Source: JBKEDC01 sp047975205
Lineage (GTDB): Bacteria; Bacteroidota; Bacteroidia; Bacteroidales; Prolixibacteraceae
Assembly (NCBI GenBank): GCA_047975205.1
Contig: JBKEDC010000024.1
Coordinates: 15,326 to 79,325, forward strand
Direction: 5' to 3'
Length of the DNA: 64,000 nt
The translations under genes and the position numbers were made by a program. This document shows positions 17,286 to 27,400 of the stretch, piece after piece (the stretch's first letter is position 1; each line of letters starts with the position of its first letter). Below the pieces are notes generated by a model. That model was given only the letters and a program-made list of their open reading frames with translations, made no database searches and was not told the origin of the DNA.

Positions 17286-18410
17286 TTATAGTGTTCCTTT
17301 GGTTGATGGTAATTCGAAATTGAATACATCTTTGCGGATAGCCATTTTTAAGGCTCTTGCCAAGGCTTTAAATATACCTTCAATTTTATGGTGTTCATTA
17401 GCTCCCTCTGCCTTAATATTCAGATTGGCCAGCGAAGTATCGGAAAATGATTTAAAAAAGTGATAGAACATTTCTGTAGGCATATCGCCTATTCTCTCAC
17501 GCTGAAAGTCGGCATCCCACATTAACCACGGACGACCTCCAAAGTCTATTACACATTGGCAAAGACAGTCATCCATTGGCAGGCAGTAACCGTAACGTTC
17601 AATTCCTCGCTTATCGCCTAAAGCTATACGGAAAGCTTCTCCTAAGGCCAAAGCGGTATCTTCAATCGTATGATGTTCATCAACCTGTAAATCACCTTGG
17701 CAACGAATAATCAAATCTACTCCGGCATGTTTGGCTATCTGCTCCAACATATGATCGTAAAAGCCCAAACCGGTTTCAATATCAGCATTTCCTTTCCCAT
17801 CGAGGTTTAGTTTAATGCTTATTTTTGTTTCCTTTGTATTCCGTTCAATCACAGCCGTGCGCTCCTGAGCTGCTACTTGCCGGTATATCTCATCCCAATC
17901 ATTGGTTATCAAGCAACATGCAGAAGCTAAATCTTCTTGCTCTAATTGTATCTTAGCCGATTCGTCGCCAATAAGTATTCCTTTTGCACCTAAGTTTTGG
18001 GCTAATTTAATATCCGTGTATCTATCGCCAATAACATAGCTGTTTGCTAAATCATACTCCTGATTGTTTATGTAGTGTTGCAACATGCCCACGCCTGGTT
18101 TTCTATTCGGGTGGTTATCTGCCGGAAAGTGTTCATCAATGCGTATAGCATCAAACAAAACGCCTTCATTTTCAAAAGCTTTCAAGATGAAATTATGTGC
18201 CGGCCAAAAAGTTTCTTCGGGGAAACTTGCTGTGCCTAAACCATCTTGATTGGTAACCATGACTAACTCATAATTTAAATTAGTAGCTATTTGAGTCATG
18301 TTTTTAAATACTTTCGGTAGGAACTCCACCTTTTCTAAAGCATCTACTTGCTCATCGAACGGTTCTTTATTCAAAGTGCCGTCTCTATCTATAAATAATA
18401 CACGTTTCAT
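17286..18410 (-). CDS. hisB: Bifunctional histidinol-phosphatase / imidazoleglycerol-phosphate dehydratase
   Basis: The N-terminal HAD phosphatase (about residues 1-165) begins VLFIDRDGTLNKEPFD, with the catalytic DxD, and contains VMVTNQDGLGT and KPGVGML. The C-terminal dehydratase (about 180-374) has GLGFYDHMLEQIAKHAG, DEHHTIEDTALALGEA, the metal-binding histidines and GANEHHKIEGIFKALARAL. The length of 374 residues matches other fused HisB proteins. It starts 2 nt after the hisC stop. Confidence 0.97.
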   Translation of the reverse strand: MKRVLFIDRDGTLNKEPFDEQVDALEKVEFLPKVFKNMTQIATNLNYELVMVTNQDGLGTASFPEETFWPAHNFILKAFENEGVLFDAIRIDEHFPADNHPNRKPGVGMLQHYINNQEYDLANSYVIGDRYTDIKLAQNLGAKGILIGDESAKIQLEQEDLASACCLITNDWDEIYRQVAAQERTAVIERNTKETKISIKLNLDGKGNADIETGLGFYDHMLEQIAKHAGVDLIIRCQGDLQVDEHHTIEDTALALGEAFRIALGDKRGIERYGYCLPMDDCLCQCVIDFGGRPWLMWDADFQRERIGDMPTEMFYHFFKSFSDTSLANLNIKAEGANEHHKIEGIFKALARALKMAIRKDVFNFELPSTKGTL

Positions 18411-18412
18411 GA

Positions 18413-19444
18413 CTAAATCAATTCCTTTAATTTTTCTACCAACTGTTCATTTTCTTTAGGAGAACCCACGGTAATACGTAAACAATTGTTGCAAAGTATT
18501 ATCTTAGAGCGATTGCGTACTACTACTCCCTCTTCTAACAAATAGGTGTAAATTCCCAAAGCATCGTGCATTTTAACGAGTAGGAAATTGGCATCTGAAG
18601 GATAAATATGCACTACAAAAGGCAGCTGCTCCAGTTGTTGAGCCAATGTTATTCGCTCTTCTAACAATTCATTTACCCATTGTGTCTTTTGTTCTGTGTT
18701 TCGAAGTAATTCTTTTGCTTTAGTTTGCGTGAGCACGTTGATGTTATACGGATACTTAATTTTATTCAGCACATTTATAATATTTTCTGATGCAAATGCC
18801 ATGCCCAAGCGAATGCCTGCCATTCCCCACGCTTTCGAGAAAGTTTGCAAAATAATCAGATTAGGATATTGTTGCAATTTCGGCAAGAAACTAGCTTCGA
18901 CAGCAAAATCAATATAGGCCTCATCGAGTATAACTAAGCCTGAAAAGCTTGTTATTAATTTTGTTATTTCATGTGCATCAAGCAAGTTTCCGGTAGGATT
19001 ATTAGGAGAACACAAAAACATCAGCTTCGTATGTTCATCGGCTGCCTGCAATAATTCATCGGCATAAAATTGAAATTCTTCATTTAGTTGAGCCGTGCGC
19101 ACTTCCACGTTATTAATATCGGCAGCCACCTGATACATGCCGTATGTGGGAGTGATACTTACCACATTATCGATGCCCGGATTGCAAAATGCCCGGAAAA
19201 GTAAATCAATGGGTTCATCACTGCCATTACCTAAGAAAATCCGTTTTACCGAACAGCCTTTAAGCTGTGCAATTTCTGTTTTTAATTCTATTTGCAGCGG
19301 GTCAGGATAACGATTATAGGGTGCATTGTATGGGTTTTCATTGGCATCAAGAAAAACCATAGCCTCACCCGAAAATTCATCTCGTGCTGATGAATATGCT
19401 GTGAGCTGCTTTATATTTTGGCGTAATAACTTTTCTAAATTCAC
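18413..19444 (-). CDS. hisC: Histidinol-phosphate aminotransferase
   Basis: A PLP enzyme for the L-histidinol-phosphate step. Motifs are LDANENPYNAPYNRYPDP, RIFLGNGSDEPIDLLFRAF, CSPNNPTGNLL, LVILDEAYIDF and LQTFSKAWGMAGIRLG with the PLP lysine. A longer frame reaches into hisD, but family homology starts at NLEKLLRQNIKQL. I therefore chose GTG at 19444, 25 nt after the hisD stop and giving 343 residues. TTG at 19450 is an alternative. There is no ATG at the right place. Confidence 0.92.
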   Translation of the reverse strand: MNLEKLLRQNIKQLTAYSSARDEFSGEAMVFLDANENPYNAPYNRYPDPLQIELKTEIAQLKGCSVKRIFLGNGSDEPIDLLFRAFCNPGIDNVVSITPTYGMYQVAADINNVEVRTAQLNEEFQFYADELLQAADEHTKLMFLCSPNNPTGNLLDAHEITKLITSFSGLVILDEAYIDFAVEASFLPKLQQYPNLIILQTFSKAWGMAGIRLGMAFASENIINVLNKIKYPYNINVLTQTKAKELLRNTEQKTQWVNELLEERITLAQQLEQLPFVVHIYPSDANFLLVKMHDALGIYTYLLEEGVVVRNRSKIILCNNCLRITVGSPKENEQLVEKLKELI

Positions 19445-19469
19445 TTTCAACAGATTAGTTTGTTTGTAT

Positions 19470-20753
19470 TTATTCTTCTTCGTGCTTGCGCAAAGTAACC
19501 GCATTTTTATGTGCAAAAAGCTGTTCGGCATCTGCCATAAGTTCAATTGTTTCACCTAAATTGGCAATGCCGTCTTTCGTAATTTCTTGAAAAGTTATTT
19601 TTTTGCAGAAACTATCTAAATTAACACCACCGTAGGCTCGTGCCCATCCGTTGGTGGGTAGCGTATGATTTGTTCCCGAAGCATAATCACCGGCACTTTC
19701 AGGCGTATAATTACCCAAGAATACAGAACCTGCATTTACAATACGATCAGCTATCTGCATATAATTCTTCATAGAAATAATTAAATGTTCAGGAGCATAT
19801 TCATTAATAATATCAATCATTTCTTGTTCTGTTTTCAAAACAATTGCCACACTATTGTTTAAAGATTGGAGTGCAATTTCCTTTCTTGGTAATTCCCTCA
19901 TTTGGGTTTGCACTTCAGCCCATACGCTTTGCACAATCGTTTCGGAATTTGCTACTAACACCACCTGCGAATCAACCCCGTGTTCTGCTTGCGAAAGTAA
20001 ATCTGATGCCACAAAGGCAGGATTAGCCGTTTCATCAGCCATGACAGCCACCTCTGAGGGGCCGGCAGGCATATCAATGGCAACTTCTCGAGCACTCACC
20101 AGCTGTTTAGCTGTCATAACATATTGATTACCGGGACCAAATATTTTATAAACCTTAGGCACCGATTCCGTTCCATACGCCATAGCACCAATGGCTTGAA
20201 CACCTCCCAGCTTGAACAGCTTACTCACACCGCATAACTTAGCGGCAAATAAAATAGCAGGAGGCACTTTCCCCGACTTATCGGGAGGAGTGCATAACAC
20301 AATCTCCGAACATCCGGCAATCTTAGCCGGCAGAGCCAACATTAACACGGTTGAAAACAGGGGTGCCGATCCTCCGGGCACATACAAACCCACCTTATCG
20401 ATGGCTACCGATTTTTGCCAACATCTTACCCCGGGTGTAGTTTCCACCTTATGCACATCATGCTTTTGGGTAGAATGAAAAGTGAGAATATTACCGGCTG
20501 CTCGCTCAATAGCCACTTTCAATTCCGGAGCTATCTGTGTTTCGGCAGCTTCCATTTCTTCATCGCTCACTCTGAAATCATCTAACTGAACACCATCGAA
20601 TTGAGCCGTATATTTCTTTAATACGGCATCGCCTCCGTTTTTAATTTCAGCCAAAATATTTGCTACTTTACCGGTCAACGCTCCGGGGTCAAATTCCGGA
20701 CGAGCCAATATTTCGGCCCATTGTTCAAGTTTTGTGTTCACATATTGTTTCAT
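19470..20753 (-). CDS. hisD: Histidinol dehydrogenase
   Basis: NAD-dependent four-electron oxidation of histidinol to histidine, zinc-dependent. The 427-residue protein shows VGLYVPGGSAPLFSTVLML, GVQAIGAMAYGTESVPKV, IFGPGNQYVMTAKQLVS, DMPAGPSEVAVMAD, DLLSQAEHGVDSQVVL with the zinc-binding Gln-His pair, and APEHLI. The C-terminal EEE lies just before hisC. It follows hisG by 37 nt. Confidence 0.97.
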   Translation of the reverse strand: MKQYVNTKLEQWAEILARPEFDPGALTGKVANILAEIKNGGDAVLKKYTAQFDGVQLDDFRVSDEEMEAAETQIAPELKVAIERAAGNILTFHSTQKHDVHKVETTPGVRCWQKSVAIDKVGLYVPGGSAPLFSTVLMLALPAKIAGCSEIVLCTPPDKSGKVPPAILFAAKLCGVSKLFKLGGVQAIGAMAYGTESVPKVYKIFGPGNQYVMTAKQLVSAREVAIDMPAGPSEVAVMADETANPAFVASDLLSQAEHGVDSQVVLVANSETIVQSVWAEVQTQMRELPRKEIALQSLNNSVAIVLKTEQEMIDIINEYAPEHLIISMKNYMQIADRIVNAGSVFLGNYTPESAGDYASGTNHTLPTNGWARAYGGVNLDSFCKKITFQEITKDGIANLGETIELMADAEQLFAHKNAVTLRKHEEE

Positions 20754-20790
20754 AACGCTTAGTCCGTATTGATTAATATTTATGTCAATA

Positions 20791-21651
20791 TTACAAAATC
20801 ATCTTTTCAATCGGAAGTACAATAATATTTTGTGCTCCCGCTTCTTTTAGTTTTCCAATACAATGCCAAAATGATTTATCATCAACAACCGATTGCACCG
20901 AGCACCAACCTTCTTCTGCCAAAGGAGTTACGGTAGGGCTTTTCATGCCGGGCAGAATAGATGATATTTCAGTTAATTTCTCGCGCAACACGTTTAGCAT
21001 GATGTATTTTTTACCTTCTGCTCGTTGCACAGCCTCCATTCTAAAAATCAACTCATCGAGTATGTTTTGTTTTTCTGTCGATAATTGAGGAGTAGCAATC
21101 AATAAGGCTTCCGATTCTGTAACTATTTCCACTTCTTTTAACCCGTTGCTCACCAGGGTTGAACCCGAACTTACAATGTCGAATATTGCATCGGCTAAGT
21201 TAATACCGGGGGCTATTTCTACCGAACCCGTAATGACATGGATACTCGCCTTAATATTATTGGCGTTTAACCAATCTTGCAGAATGACAGGATATGAAGT
21301 GGCTATCTTCTTACCGTTAAAATAAGCGATATCGGTATAATCTTCCGATTTTGGAATAGCTAAAGATAAACGACACTTACTGAATCCTAAGCGTTTTACA
21401 ATCGTAATGTTTTGTTTCTTCTCTAACACCTCGTTTTCACCCACGATACCCACGTCAGCAACACCATCGGCAACAGCTTGAGGAATATCGTCGTCACGAA
21501 GATATAAAGCTTCCATAGGAAAATTTCGGGCTGAAGTAAGTAGTTTTCGCTTACCGCTGTCTGAAAATTTAATTCCTGCTTCCCCAATCAGATTCATAGA
21601 ATCTTCAAACAAGCGTCCTTTTGTTTGTACTGCAATTCTAAGTTTACTCAT
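20791..21651 (-). CDS. hisG: ATP phosphoribosyltransferase, long form
   Basis: First enzyme of histidine synthesis; it joins ATP and PRPP. The 286-residue protein is the long form with a C-terminal ACT-like regulatory domain (about 210-286), which usually carries feedback inhibition by histidine. Motifs include RIAVQTKGRLFEDSMNLI, DVGIVGENEV, KKIATSYPVI, DAIFDIVSSGSTL and PSPTVTPL-like GMKSPTVTPLAEEGW. It is the first structural gene, 19 nt beyond the T tract side of an attenuator hairpin. Confidence 0.96.
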   Translation of the reverse strand: MSKLRIAVQTKGRLFEDSMNLIGEAGIKFSDSGKRKLLTSARNFPMEALYLRDDDIPQAVADGVADVGIVGENEVLEKKQNITIVKRLGFSKCRLSLAIPKSEDYTDIAYFNGKKIATSYPVILQDWLNANNIKASIHVITGSVEIAPGINLADAIFDIVSSGSTLVSNGLKEVEIVTESEALLIATPQLSTEKQNILDELIFRMEAVQRAEGKKYIMLNVLREKLTEISSILPGMKSPTVTPLAEEGWCSVQSVVDDKSFWHCIGKLKEAGAQNIIVLPIEKMIL

Positions 21652-21669
21652 TACGTTTTATCTTTAAAT

Positions 21670-21702
21670 AAAAAGAGGCTTACCTTATTGGTAAGCCTCT
21701 TT
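21670..21702 (-). terminator. his operon attenuator terminator
   Basis: Perfect 13-bp stem AAAGAGGCTTACC / GGTAAGCCTCTTT with a 5-nt loop, running into a T-run on the minus strand. It lies between the his leader peptide and hisG and would stop transcription before the structural genes. GGTAGGTC at 21747-21740 can pair with GGCTTACC of its first arm, using two wobble pairs, to form an antiterminator. Confidence 0.85.
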
Positions 21703-21742
21703 ATTGATTAATATCTTTCGATTACGAACATAAAGCATCGAC

Positions 21743-21799
21743 CTACCTAGTGCTAGATAGCATATGATGATTGCCCAAATGCCCGTTAATAAAAATCAT
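21743..21799 (-). CDS. his operon leader peptide
   Basis: An 18-codon frame, MIFINGHLGNHHMLSSTR, has three histidines within six residues (7, 11 and 12), just upstream of an attenuator. Its TAG stop lies inside the candidate antiterminator. A ribosome reaching the stop would mask it and favour termination; one stalled at the His codons would leave it free. The start is 20 nt downstream of a promoter -7 element. This is inferred from position, composition and pairing; there is no homology evidence. Confidence 0.7.
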   Translation of the reverse strand: MIFINGHLGNHHMLSSTR

Positions 21800-21818
21800 G
21801 TTTGTTATTTTTGTTCCA

Positions 21819-21849
21819 CAATATTAGCGATAATATTTAAGAAAACAAT
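21819..21849 (-). promoter_or_regulatory. Promoter of the his operon
   Basis: On the minus strand ATTG (21849-21846), 19 nt, and TAATATTG (21826-21819) are each one base from the consensus TTTG-N19-TANNTTTG. The leader peptide starts 20 nt downstream. Confidence 0.6.
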
Positions 21850-22194
21850 TGCATAAATATAAAAATTGCAATTAAGACACGTATTTTAATATTATTTCAA
21901 ACACGCAATTTGCAATAAAACAAAAGATAATAAGCTGTGTATATACTTTATAGGCGGTCTTTACTGCGGGCGGTGTTAGGTTACTCTCTTCTAATCGGGT
22001 TTTATATCAGGTTTATTCTGGATGAAATATTGAAGTAATCAGACCTAATTCATTTTATTCTCAAATGAATATGAACTGAATTTCGTATAATTATGCTATT
22101 CAGCTAATGGGAATAGCATAACTTATACGAGATTGTATGATTAATATTTTATTGAAGAATGAAGCTCAAATAAGATCTAGCGTTTTCTCATTCA
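21850..22194. other. Upstream his region and long hairpin
   Basis: No gene is seen. The stretch is AT-rich and contains the long inverted repeat at 22083-22130, listed separately. No recognisable RNA or mobile element was found in the rest. Confidence 0.4.
22083..22130. repeat. Long near-perfect inverted repeat
   Basis: The left arm TCGTATAATTATGCTATTC (22083-22101) and the right arm GAATAGCATAACTTATACGA (22111-22130) are complementary over 19 bp with a single bulged base. A 9-nt spacer separates them. There is no T-run on either side, so a simple terminator is unlikely. It could be a recombinase or repressor site, or an RNA hairpin at the 3' end of the HAD gene transcript. Confidence 0.75.
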
Positions 22195-22827
22195 TTAAAA
22201 CACAGCAAATAAATCTTTCAACTTCTGTTCTAAATCATCGGTAGGTGCTAAGCACAAAGTTTGTAGTCCTACTTGCTTTGCAGCCAAACAATTTTCATTT
22301 AAATCATCAATAAATAGCGTTTCTTCCGCTACGATATCAGCCAACTTCAACACTTTCTCGAAAGCTGCTGTTTTTGGCTTGCGCAAACCCAATTCATGAG
22401 AATAGAAATCTTCATCGAACAGTGCCGACATGGCATAGTTGTATTTTTTGAAAAATAATTGATGAAAATGATGTTGGTGAATAGCGTTGGTATTTGAAAA
22501 CAAATACACTTTATAATGCTTATGAAGCCTATTGACCAAGGTTATTCGCTCAGCTATAAAATCAAGTAGCATGGCGTTCCATGCCTCGTCAATGAGGTGC
22601 GGAGCAATTCGTATCGGCAGTAAATTCTGAATTCCTTCACGAAACTCATCGGAAGTAATCTTTCCCTGTTCCATAGCCGAGAATACCGAATGCTCATAGG
22701 TGAATTGCTTTTCTCGATTCAAATCAGATACCGCTAATCTTTGGAAAGCTTTCAGCGTTTTATTCGGATCGATATTTAGCAATACACCTCCTAAATCAAA
22801 AATGATATGCTTTATTTTCGCAGGCAT
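22195..22827 (-). CDS. HAD-family phosphatase (subfamily IA)
   Basis: A 210-residue haloacid-dehalogenase-like hydrolase. Motif I is IFDLGGVLLNIDPN, motif II is VYLFSNTNAIH, motif III is the Lys in LGLRKPKTAAFEKVL, and motif IV is LFIDDLNENCLAAKQVG. An insert between motifs I and II forms the cap. Such proteins dephosphorylate small metabolites; the substrate is not evident. It begins at the last base of the DHH gene, so the two are translationally coupled. Confidence 0.9.
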   Translation of the reverse strand: MPAKIKHIIFDLGGVLLNIDPNKTLKAFQRLAVSDLNREKQFTYEHSVFSAMEQGKITSDEFREGIQNLLPIRIAPHLIDEAWNAMLLDFIAERITLVNRLHKHYKVYLFSNTNAIHQHHFHQLFFKKYNYAMSALFDEDFYSHELGLRKPKTAAFEKVLKLADIVAEETLFIDDLNENCLAAKQVGLQTLCLAPTDDLEQKLKDLFAVF

Positions 22828-23867
22828 TAGTCGAGTTTTACATTTTGCAACTGTTCACTATATTCTTGTAGAATTTCTTGAAATTTTGCCACAGTTTCCT
22901 CTAAAGTCAAATTTTTAATCTCGCAGCCGGCGGCATTTCGATGACCGCCTCCATTGAAATATTTATTTGCAATTTCATTTACCGGGAAATCTCCTTGCGA
23001 ACGCAACGAGCCTTTTACTTGGTGCTCGTTCTCGGTAAACAATGCGCTCACATGAATACCTTTAATCGAAAGGGGCATATTCACAAAGCCTTCGTTGTCG
23101 CCTTTCTTATAATCAAAACGGCGTTGTGCATCAAGCGACAGCCACATAATGGCAGCATGTAATTCGGGTATAATGAGCATGCACTCACTTAAACAATGCC
23201 CCATGAGTTGCATCCTATTGGCGGAATAGTTATTCATCACTTTCCTATTCACCACTTCCGGATTAACACCGTAGCCAACCAATTCACTCACCGACTGAAA
23301 GGTTTGTGCATGAGAAACACCATGACGAAAAGAACCGGTATCAGTAAGAATACCGCAAAAAAGAGCCTCGGCTGCTTCCTTATCTATATATTTTTCATAT
23401 CCTATTCCTTTCACAACATGCAATACCAATTCGCAAGTTGAAGAATAATCGGGTTGAGAAAACTGAATATCAGTAAATCCTTGCGGGAACGGATGATGGT
23501 CAATCAATACGCTATCGCCCTGAAATGCTTCCAATAAATCTGCCATTTCTCCGGTGCGCGAACTCTGATTAAAATCCAGACAAATAAGCATGGTCGATTC
23601 ATCAAGTAAATTTGTTACTTCTTCTCGACATTTATCATATATCTTGATTTTTTCACTGCCATGCACCCATTCTAAGAACTCGGGGAAACCATTTGGAATG
23701 ACTGGCGTAACTTGTTTTCCTGCATTTTGCAGTATGCGTGTCAGCCCTAAAGTAGAACCTATGGCATCTCCGTCGGGACTAATATGTGGCACAATAAATA
23801 TACTTCCTTGTTGTGCAGCTAATAGCTGTGCAAATTTCTTTAATTCTAATGGGTTCAGTAAGTTCAT
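22827..23867 (-). CDS. DHH/DHHA1 phosphoesterase (NrnA-like)
   Basis: A 346-residue protein with HISPDGDAIGSTLGL (motif I), LICLDFNQSSRTG (motif II), VLIDHHPFPQGF (the DHH motif), a LTDTGSFRHG motif and the DHHA1-domain GGGHRNAAG. NrnA-type enzymes degrade short oligoribonucleotides and pAp or cyclic dinucleotides in the cytoplasm. The substrate here is not proven. It is divergent from ndk. Confidence 0.88.
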   Translation of the reverse strand: MNLLNPLELKKFAQLLAAQQGSIFIVPHISPDGDAIGSTLGLTRILQNAGKQVTPVIPNGFPEFLEWVHGSEKIKIYDKCREEVTNLLDESTMLICLDFNQSSRTGEMADLLEAFQGDSVLIDHHPFPQGFTDIQFSQPDYSSTCELVLHVVKGIGYEKYIDKEAAEALFCGILTDTGSFRHGVSHAQTFQSVSELVGYGVNPEVVNRKVMNNYSANRMQLMGHCLSECMLIIPELHAAIMWLSLDAQRRFDYKKGDNEGFVNMPLSIKGIHVSALFTENEHQVKGSLRSQGDFPVNEIANKYFNGGGHRNAAGCEIKNLTLEETVAKFQEILQEYSEQLQNVKLD

Positions 23868-23939
23868 ATCAAGTTGAAATATTCAATTTTAAAATACTAT
23901 AATATAGTATAATCAGATTTTTTGTGTATTTTTAATTTC

Positions 23940-23947
23940 TAGTTTTG
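23940..23947 (+). promoter_or_regulatory. Candidate -7 element for ndk
   Basis: TAGTTTTG matches TANNTTTG, 26 nt before the ndk start. A TTTG lies only 15 nt upstream, shorter than the usual 19, so the -33 element is uncertain. Confidence 0.45.
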
Positions 23948-23973
23948 GGGCACCTAACAATAAAACATGTATT

Positions 23974-24399
23974 ATGTCTAAAAGTCAAACATTTACAATC
24001 ATTAAGCCCGGCGCTGTTGAACGAAATCTAATCGGTCCTATCTTAGCTAAGATTAACGAAGCCGGCTTTGTTATTAAAGCATTGAAGTTCACAAGACTTT
24101 GCAAAGAACAAGCCGGAGAGTTTTATCGCGAGCACAAAGGTAAGCCTTTTTTCGATGAGCTTACCGAATTTATGTGTTCATCTCCTGTTGTTGTAGCTAT
24201 TCTCGAGAAAGAAAATGCGGTTGAAGATTTTCGTGCACTAATTGGTTGCACCGACCCCATCGAGGCTCAAGAAGGCACGATACGGAAAATGTTTGCTGAA
24301 TCAAAAAGCCACAATGCCATTCATGGTTCTGATAGCGATGAAAGTGCTGCTCGTGAAAGTAATTTCTTTTTCTCTCACATGGAATGCTTTAATGCTTAA
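23974..24399 (+). CDS. ndk: Nucleoside-diphosphate kinase
   Basis: Transfers the gamma phosphate between nucleoside triphosphates and diphosphates through a phosphohistidine. The 141-residue protein shows TFTIIKPGAVERNLIGPIL, FYREHKGKPFF, GCTDPIEAQEGTIR and the active-site region NAIHGSDSDESAARE with the catalytic His. The length is normal. It stands alone between two minus-strand units. Confidence 0.97.
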   Translation: MSKSQTFTIIKPGAVERNLIGPILAKINEAGFVIKALKFTRLCKEQAGEFYREHKGKPFFDELTEFMCSSPVVVAILEKENAVEDFRALIGCTDPIEAQEGTIRKMFAESKSHNAIHGSDSDESAARESNFFFSHMECFNA

Positions 24400-24482
24400 T
24401 TGAAGTATTGGCAATGTGTGTGAGCAATAAGTTGTAAATATTGTATATCAAGTTTTACAACTTATTGCACTTATTCCTACAA

Positions 24483-27400
24483 TTACAAACCTTTGTAGGT
24501 CAAATTAACCGGCAAGAATTTCTCTACTAATTCTACACTTACCTTTTTCCTTTCCGCATAATCTTTTACTTGTTCTTTTGAAACCTTTTCTAAATTAAAA
24601 TATTTCGATTGAGGATGTGCATAATATTGTCCACAAACCGAAGCCGTAGGGCTCATAGCATAATGCTCAGAAAGTGCCATTCCGATGCTTGTTGCATCTA
24701 ATAATTCAAACAGCTTTGCTTTTTCATGATGTTCCGGATTAGACGGGTAGCCCAATGCCGGACGAATGCCCGTATATTTTTCTTTTAGCAATTCCTCCTC
24801 CGTAAGGTTTTCAGCAGCTGCATATCCCCAGTAATCGGTTCTTACTCTTTGGTGCAACAACTCTGCGAAGGCTTCAGCCAACCTATCAGCCAATACGCCA
24901 ATCATAATAGCTCGATAGTCATCGAAATCTGCTTTATATTTTGCCACCATTTCTTCTAATCCGATGCCGGCAGTTAGTGCAAATCCACCCACATAGTCTG
25001 TTTTACCCAAACTTTGAGGAGAAACAAAGTCTGCCAAACAGTAATTAGATAAATTATCTTCTTTCTTTAGTTGCTGACGAAGATGGTAGAATCTACCTAT
25101 TTCATTCGTGCAAGTATCTTCGTTATATAGCACCACATCATCGCCATCAGATTGAGCTGCCCAAATACCATAGGTAGCATTGGCCTGCAAAAGCTTATTC
25201 GTTATGATGTCATCTAGCATTTCTTGTGCTTCATCATATAGCTTTTTGGCCTGCTCTCCGTAGATCTCATTCTCAAAAACCTTAGGATAGTGTCCTTTCA
25301 AATCCCAAGCACTGAAGAAGAATGTCCAATTGATATGCTTCCGAATCTCTGCAATAGGGAAATCTATGAGCTGATGGACTCCGAGTTGATTTGGTTTAGT
25401 TATTGCTATCTTGCTCCAATCACATTTAAAACGATTTGCCCGCGCCTCTTTCAGCGAAAGGTATTCCTTAGGTTTCTTTTGTCCGTGTTGCTTCCGAATG
25501 GTAGCATATTGTTCGTTCAGATCAGAAATATAGGCCACATCTTTAGCTAAAATACTCGCCACTACATTCACTGATCGGCTGGCATCTTTTACATATATTG
25601 CCGGAGCTTCATATTCCGAAGCAATTTTTACCGCCGTATGTATTTTCGATGTGGTAGCACCGCCAATAAGCAAAGGAATATTAAAACCTTGCCTCTTCAT
25701 TTCATGTGCTACATTTACCATAATTTCCAGTGAAGGCGTAATCAAGCCACTAAGACCAATCATATCGACATCATGCTTCTTAGCTTCTTCCAAAATTTTA
25801 TCGGTAGGCACCATTACACCCAAATCGATAACCTCATAATTGTTACAAGACAATACTACACCCACAATATTTTTACCAATGTCATGCACATCGCCTTTAA
25901 CTGTTGCTAAAAGAATTTTCTTTTGCTTACTTACTTGTTGGTCTTTGAACTTCTTTTTATCCTCCTCAATATAAGGTAGTAGAAAGGCTACCCCTTTTTT
26001 CATTACCCTTGCCGATTTAATAACTTGCGGTAAAAACATTTTACCCGAGCCAAATAAATCGCCTACCACATTCATGCCATCCATCAAAGGACCTTCAATA
26101 ATCTTTAGTGTCGGCTGATATTTTGAGATAGCTTCCGTGAGGTCTTCTTCCAAATAATCTTGCACTCCTTTCACCAAGGCATACTCTAATCGTTTCTCTA
26201 CCGATTGTTCGCGCCATTCATTAATCTTCTTTTTGCCGGCAGCTTCATCAACTTGCAAGGTCTGGGCGTAATCGAGTAATCTTTCAGTAGCATCAGATCG
26301 ACGGTTGAGCACTAAATCTTCCACATATGTTAAAAAGTCAGCAGGTATATCATCATAGATTTGCAGCATGCCGGGATTAACAATCCCCATATCCATGCCT
26401 GCTTTTATGGCATGGAATAAAAATACGGAGTGTATGGCTTCACGTACTATATTATTCCCTCTAAAGGCAAACGACACATTACTAACTCCTCCGCTAGTCT
26501 TAGCATAGGGCAAATTTTGTTTTATCCAACGAACAGATTCTATAAAATCTACGGCGTAGTTATCGTGTTCCGGCATTCCGGTACCGATGGTAAGGATATT
26601 TGGGTCGAATATGATGTCTTCTGCAGGGAAACCTACTTGTTTAGTCAGGATATTATATGCTCGCTCACATATTTCAATTCGTCGTTTATAATTATCGGCC
26701 TGTCCTTTCTCGTCAAATGCCATTACAACCGCCAAAGCTCCATATTTTTTAATTGTTTGTGCATGTGCTATAAACTCAGCTTCACCTTCTTTTAATGAGA
26801 TCGAATTTACAATAGCTTTCCCTTGCAAGCACTTCAACCCTGCTTCTATAACATCCCATTTTGACGAATCAACCATTACAGGTAGTTTGGCAATATCCGG
26901 TTCCGACATTAACAAGTTCAGGAATTTTGTCATTTCTTTCTTTGCATCAAGCATGGCATCATCTAAGTTAACATCGATAACTTGCGCACCATTTTCTACT
27001 TGGTCTCGTGCTACTGCCAAAGCTTCTTCATACTTTTCTTCTCGAATTAATCGAGCAAATCTACGAGAACCCGACACATTGCATCGCTCTCCGACATTCA
27101 AGAAGTTTGTTTGCTCCGTAATTGTTACCGGTTCTAAACCACTAAAGCGAGTGAGCTTATCATTTTTTTGCCGCACATGAGGCTGAGCTGCTTCGGCTAC
27201 CTTAGCAAATCGAGCAATGTGTTCGGGAGTAGTTCCGCAACATCCCCCAATAATATTTACAAAATGATTATCTAAAAAATCTTTTACTTGTGCTGCCATT
27301 TGCTCGGGAGTTTCATCATATTCACCAAACTGATTAGGTAATCCGGCATTAGGGTGAGCACTGATATAAAATGGTGACTTGTTGCCCAATTCCTCCAAAT

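Noticed and set aside
22083..22130. loxP- or dif-like site
   Set aside because: The look is similar (TCGTATAA arms), but arm length, bulge and 9-nt spacer do not match a known site I can state; kept only as an unexplained hairpin.
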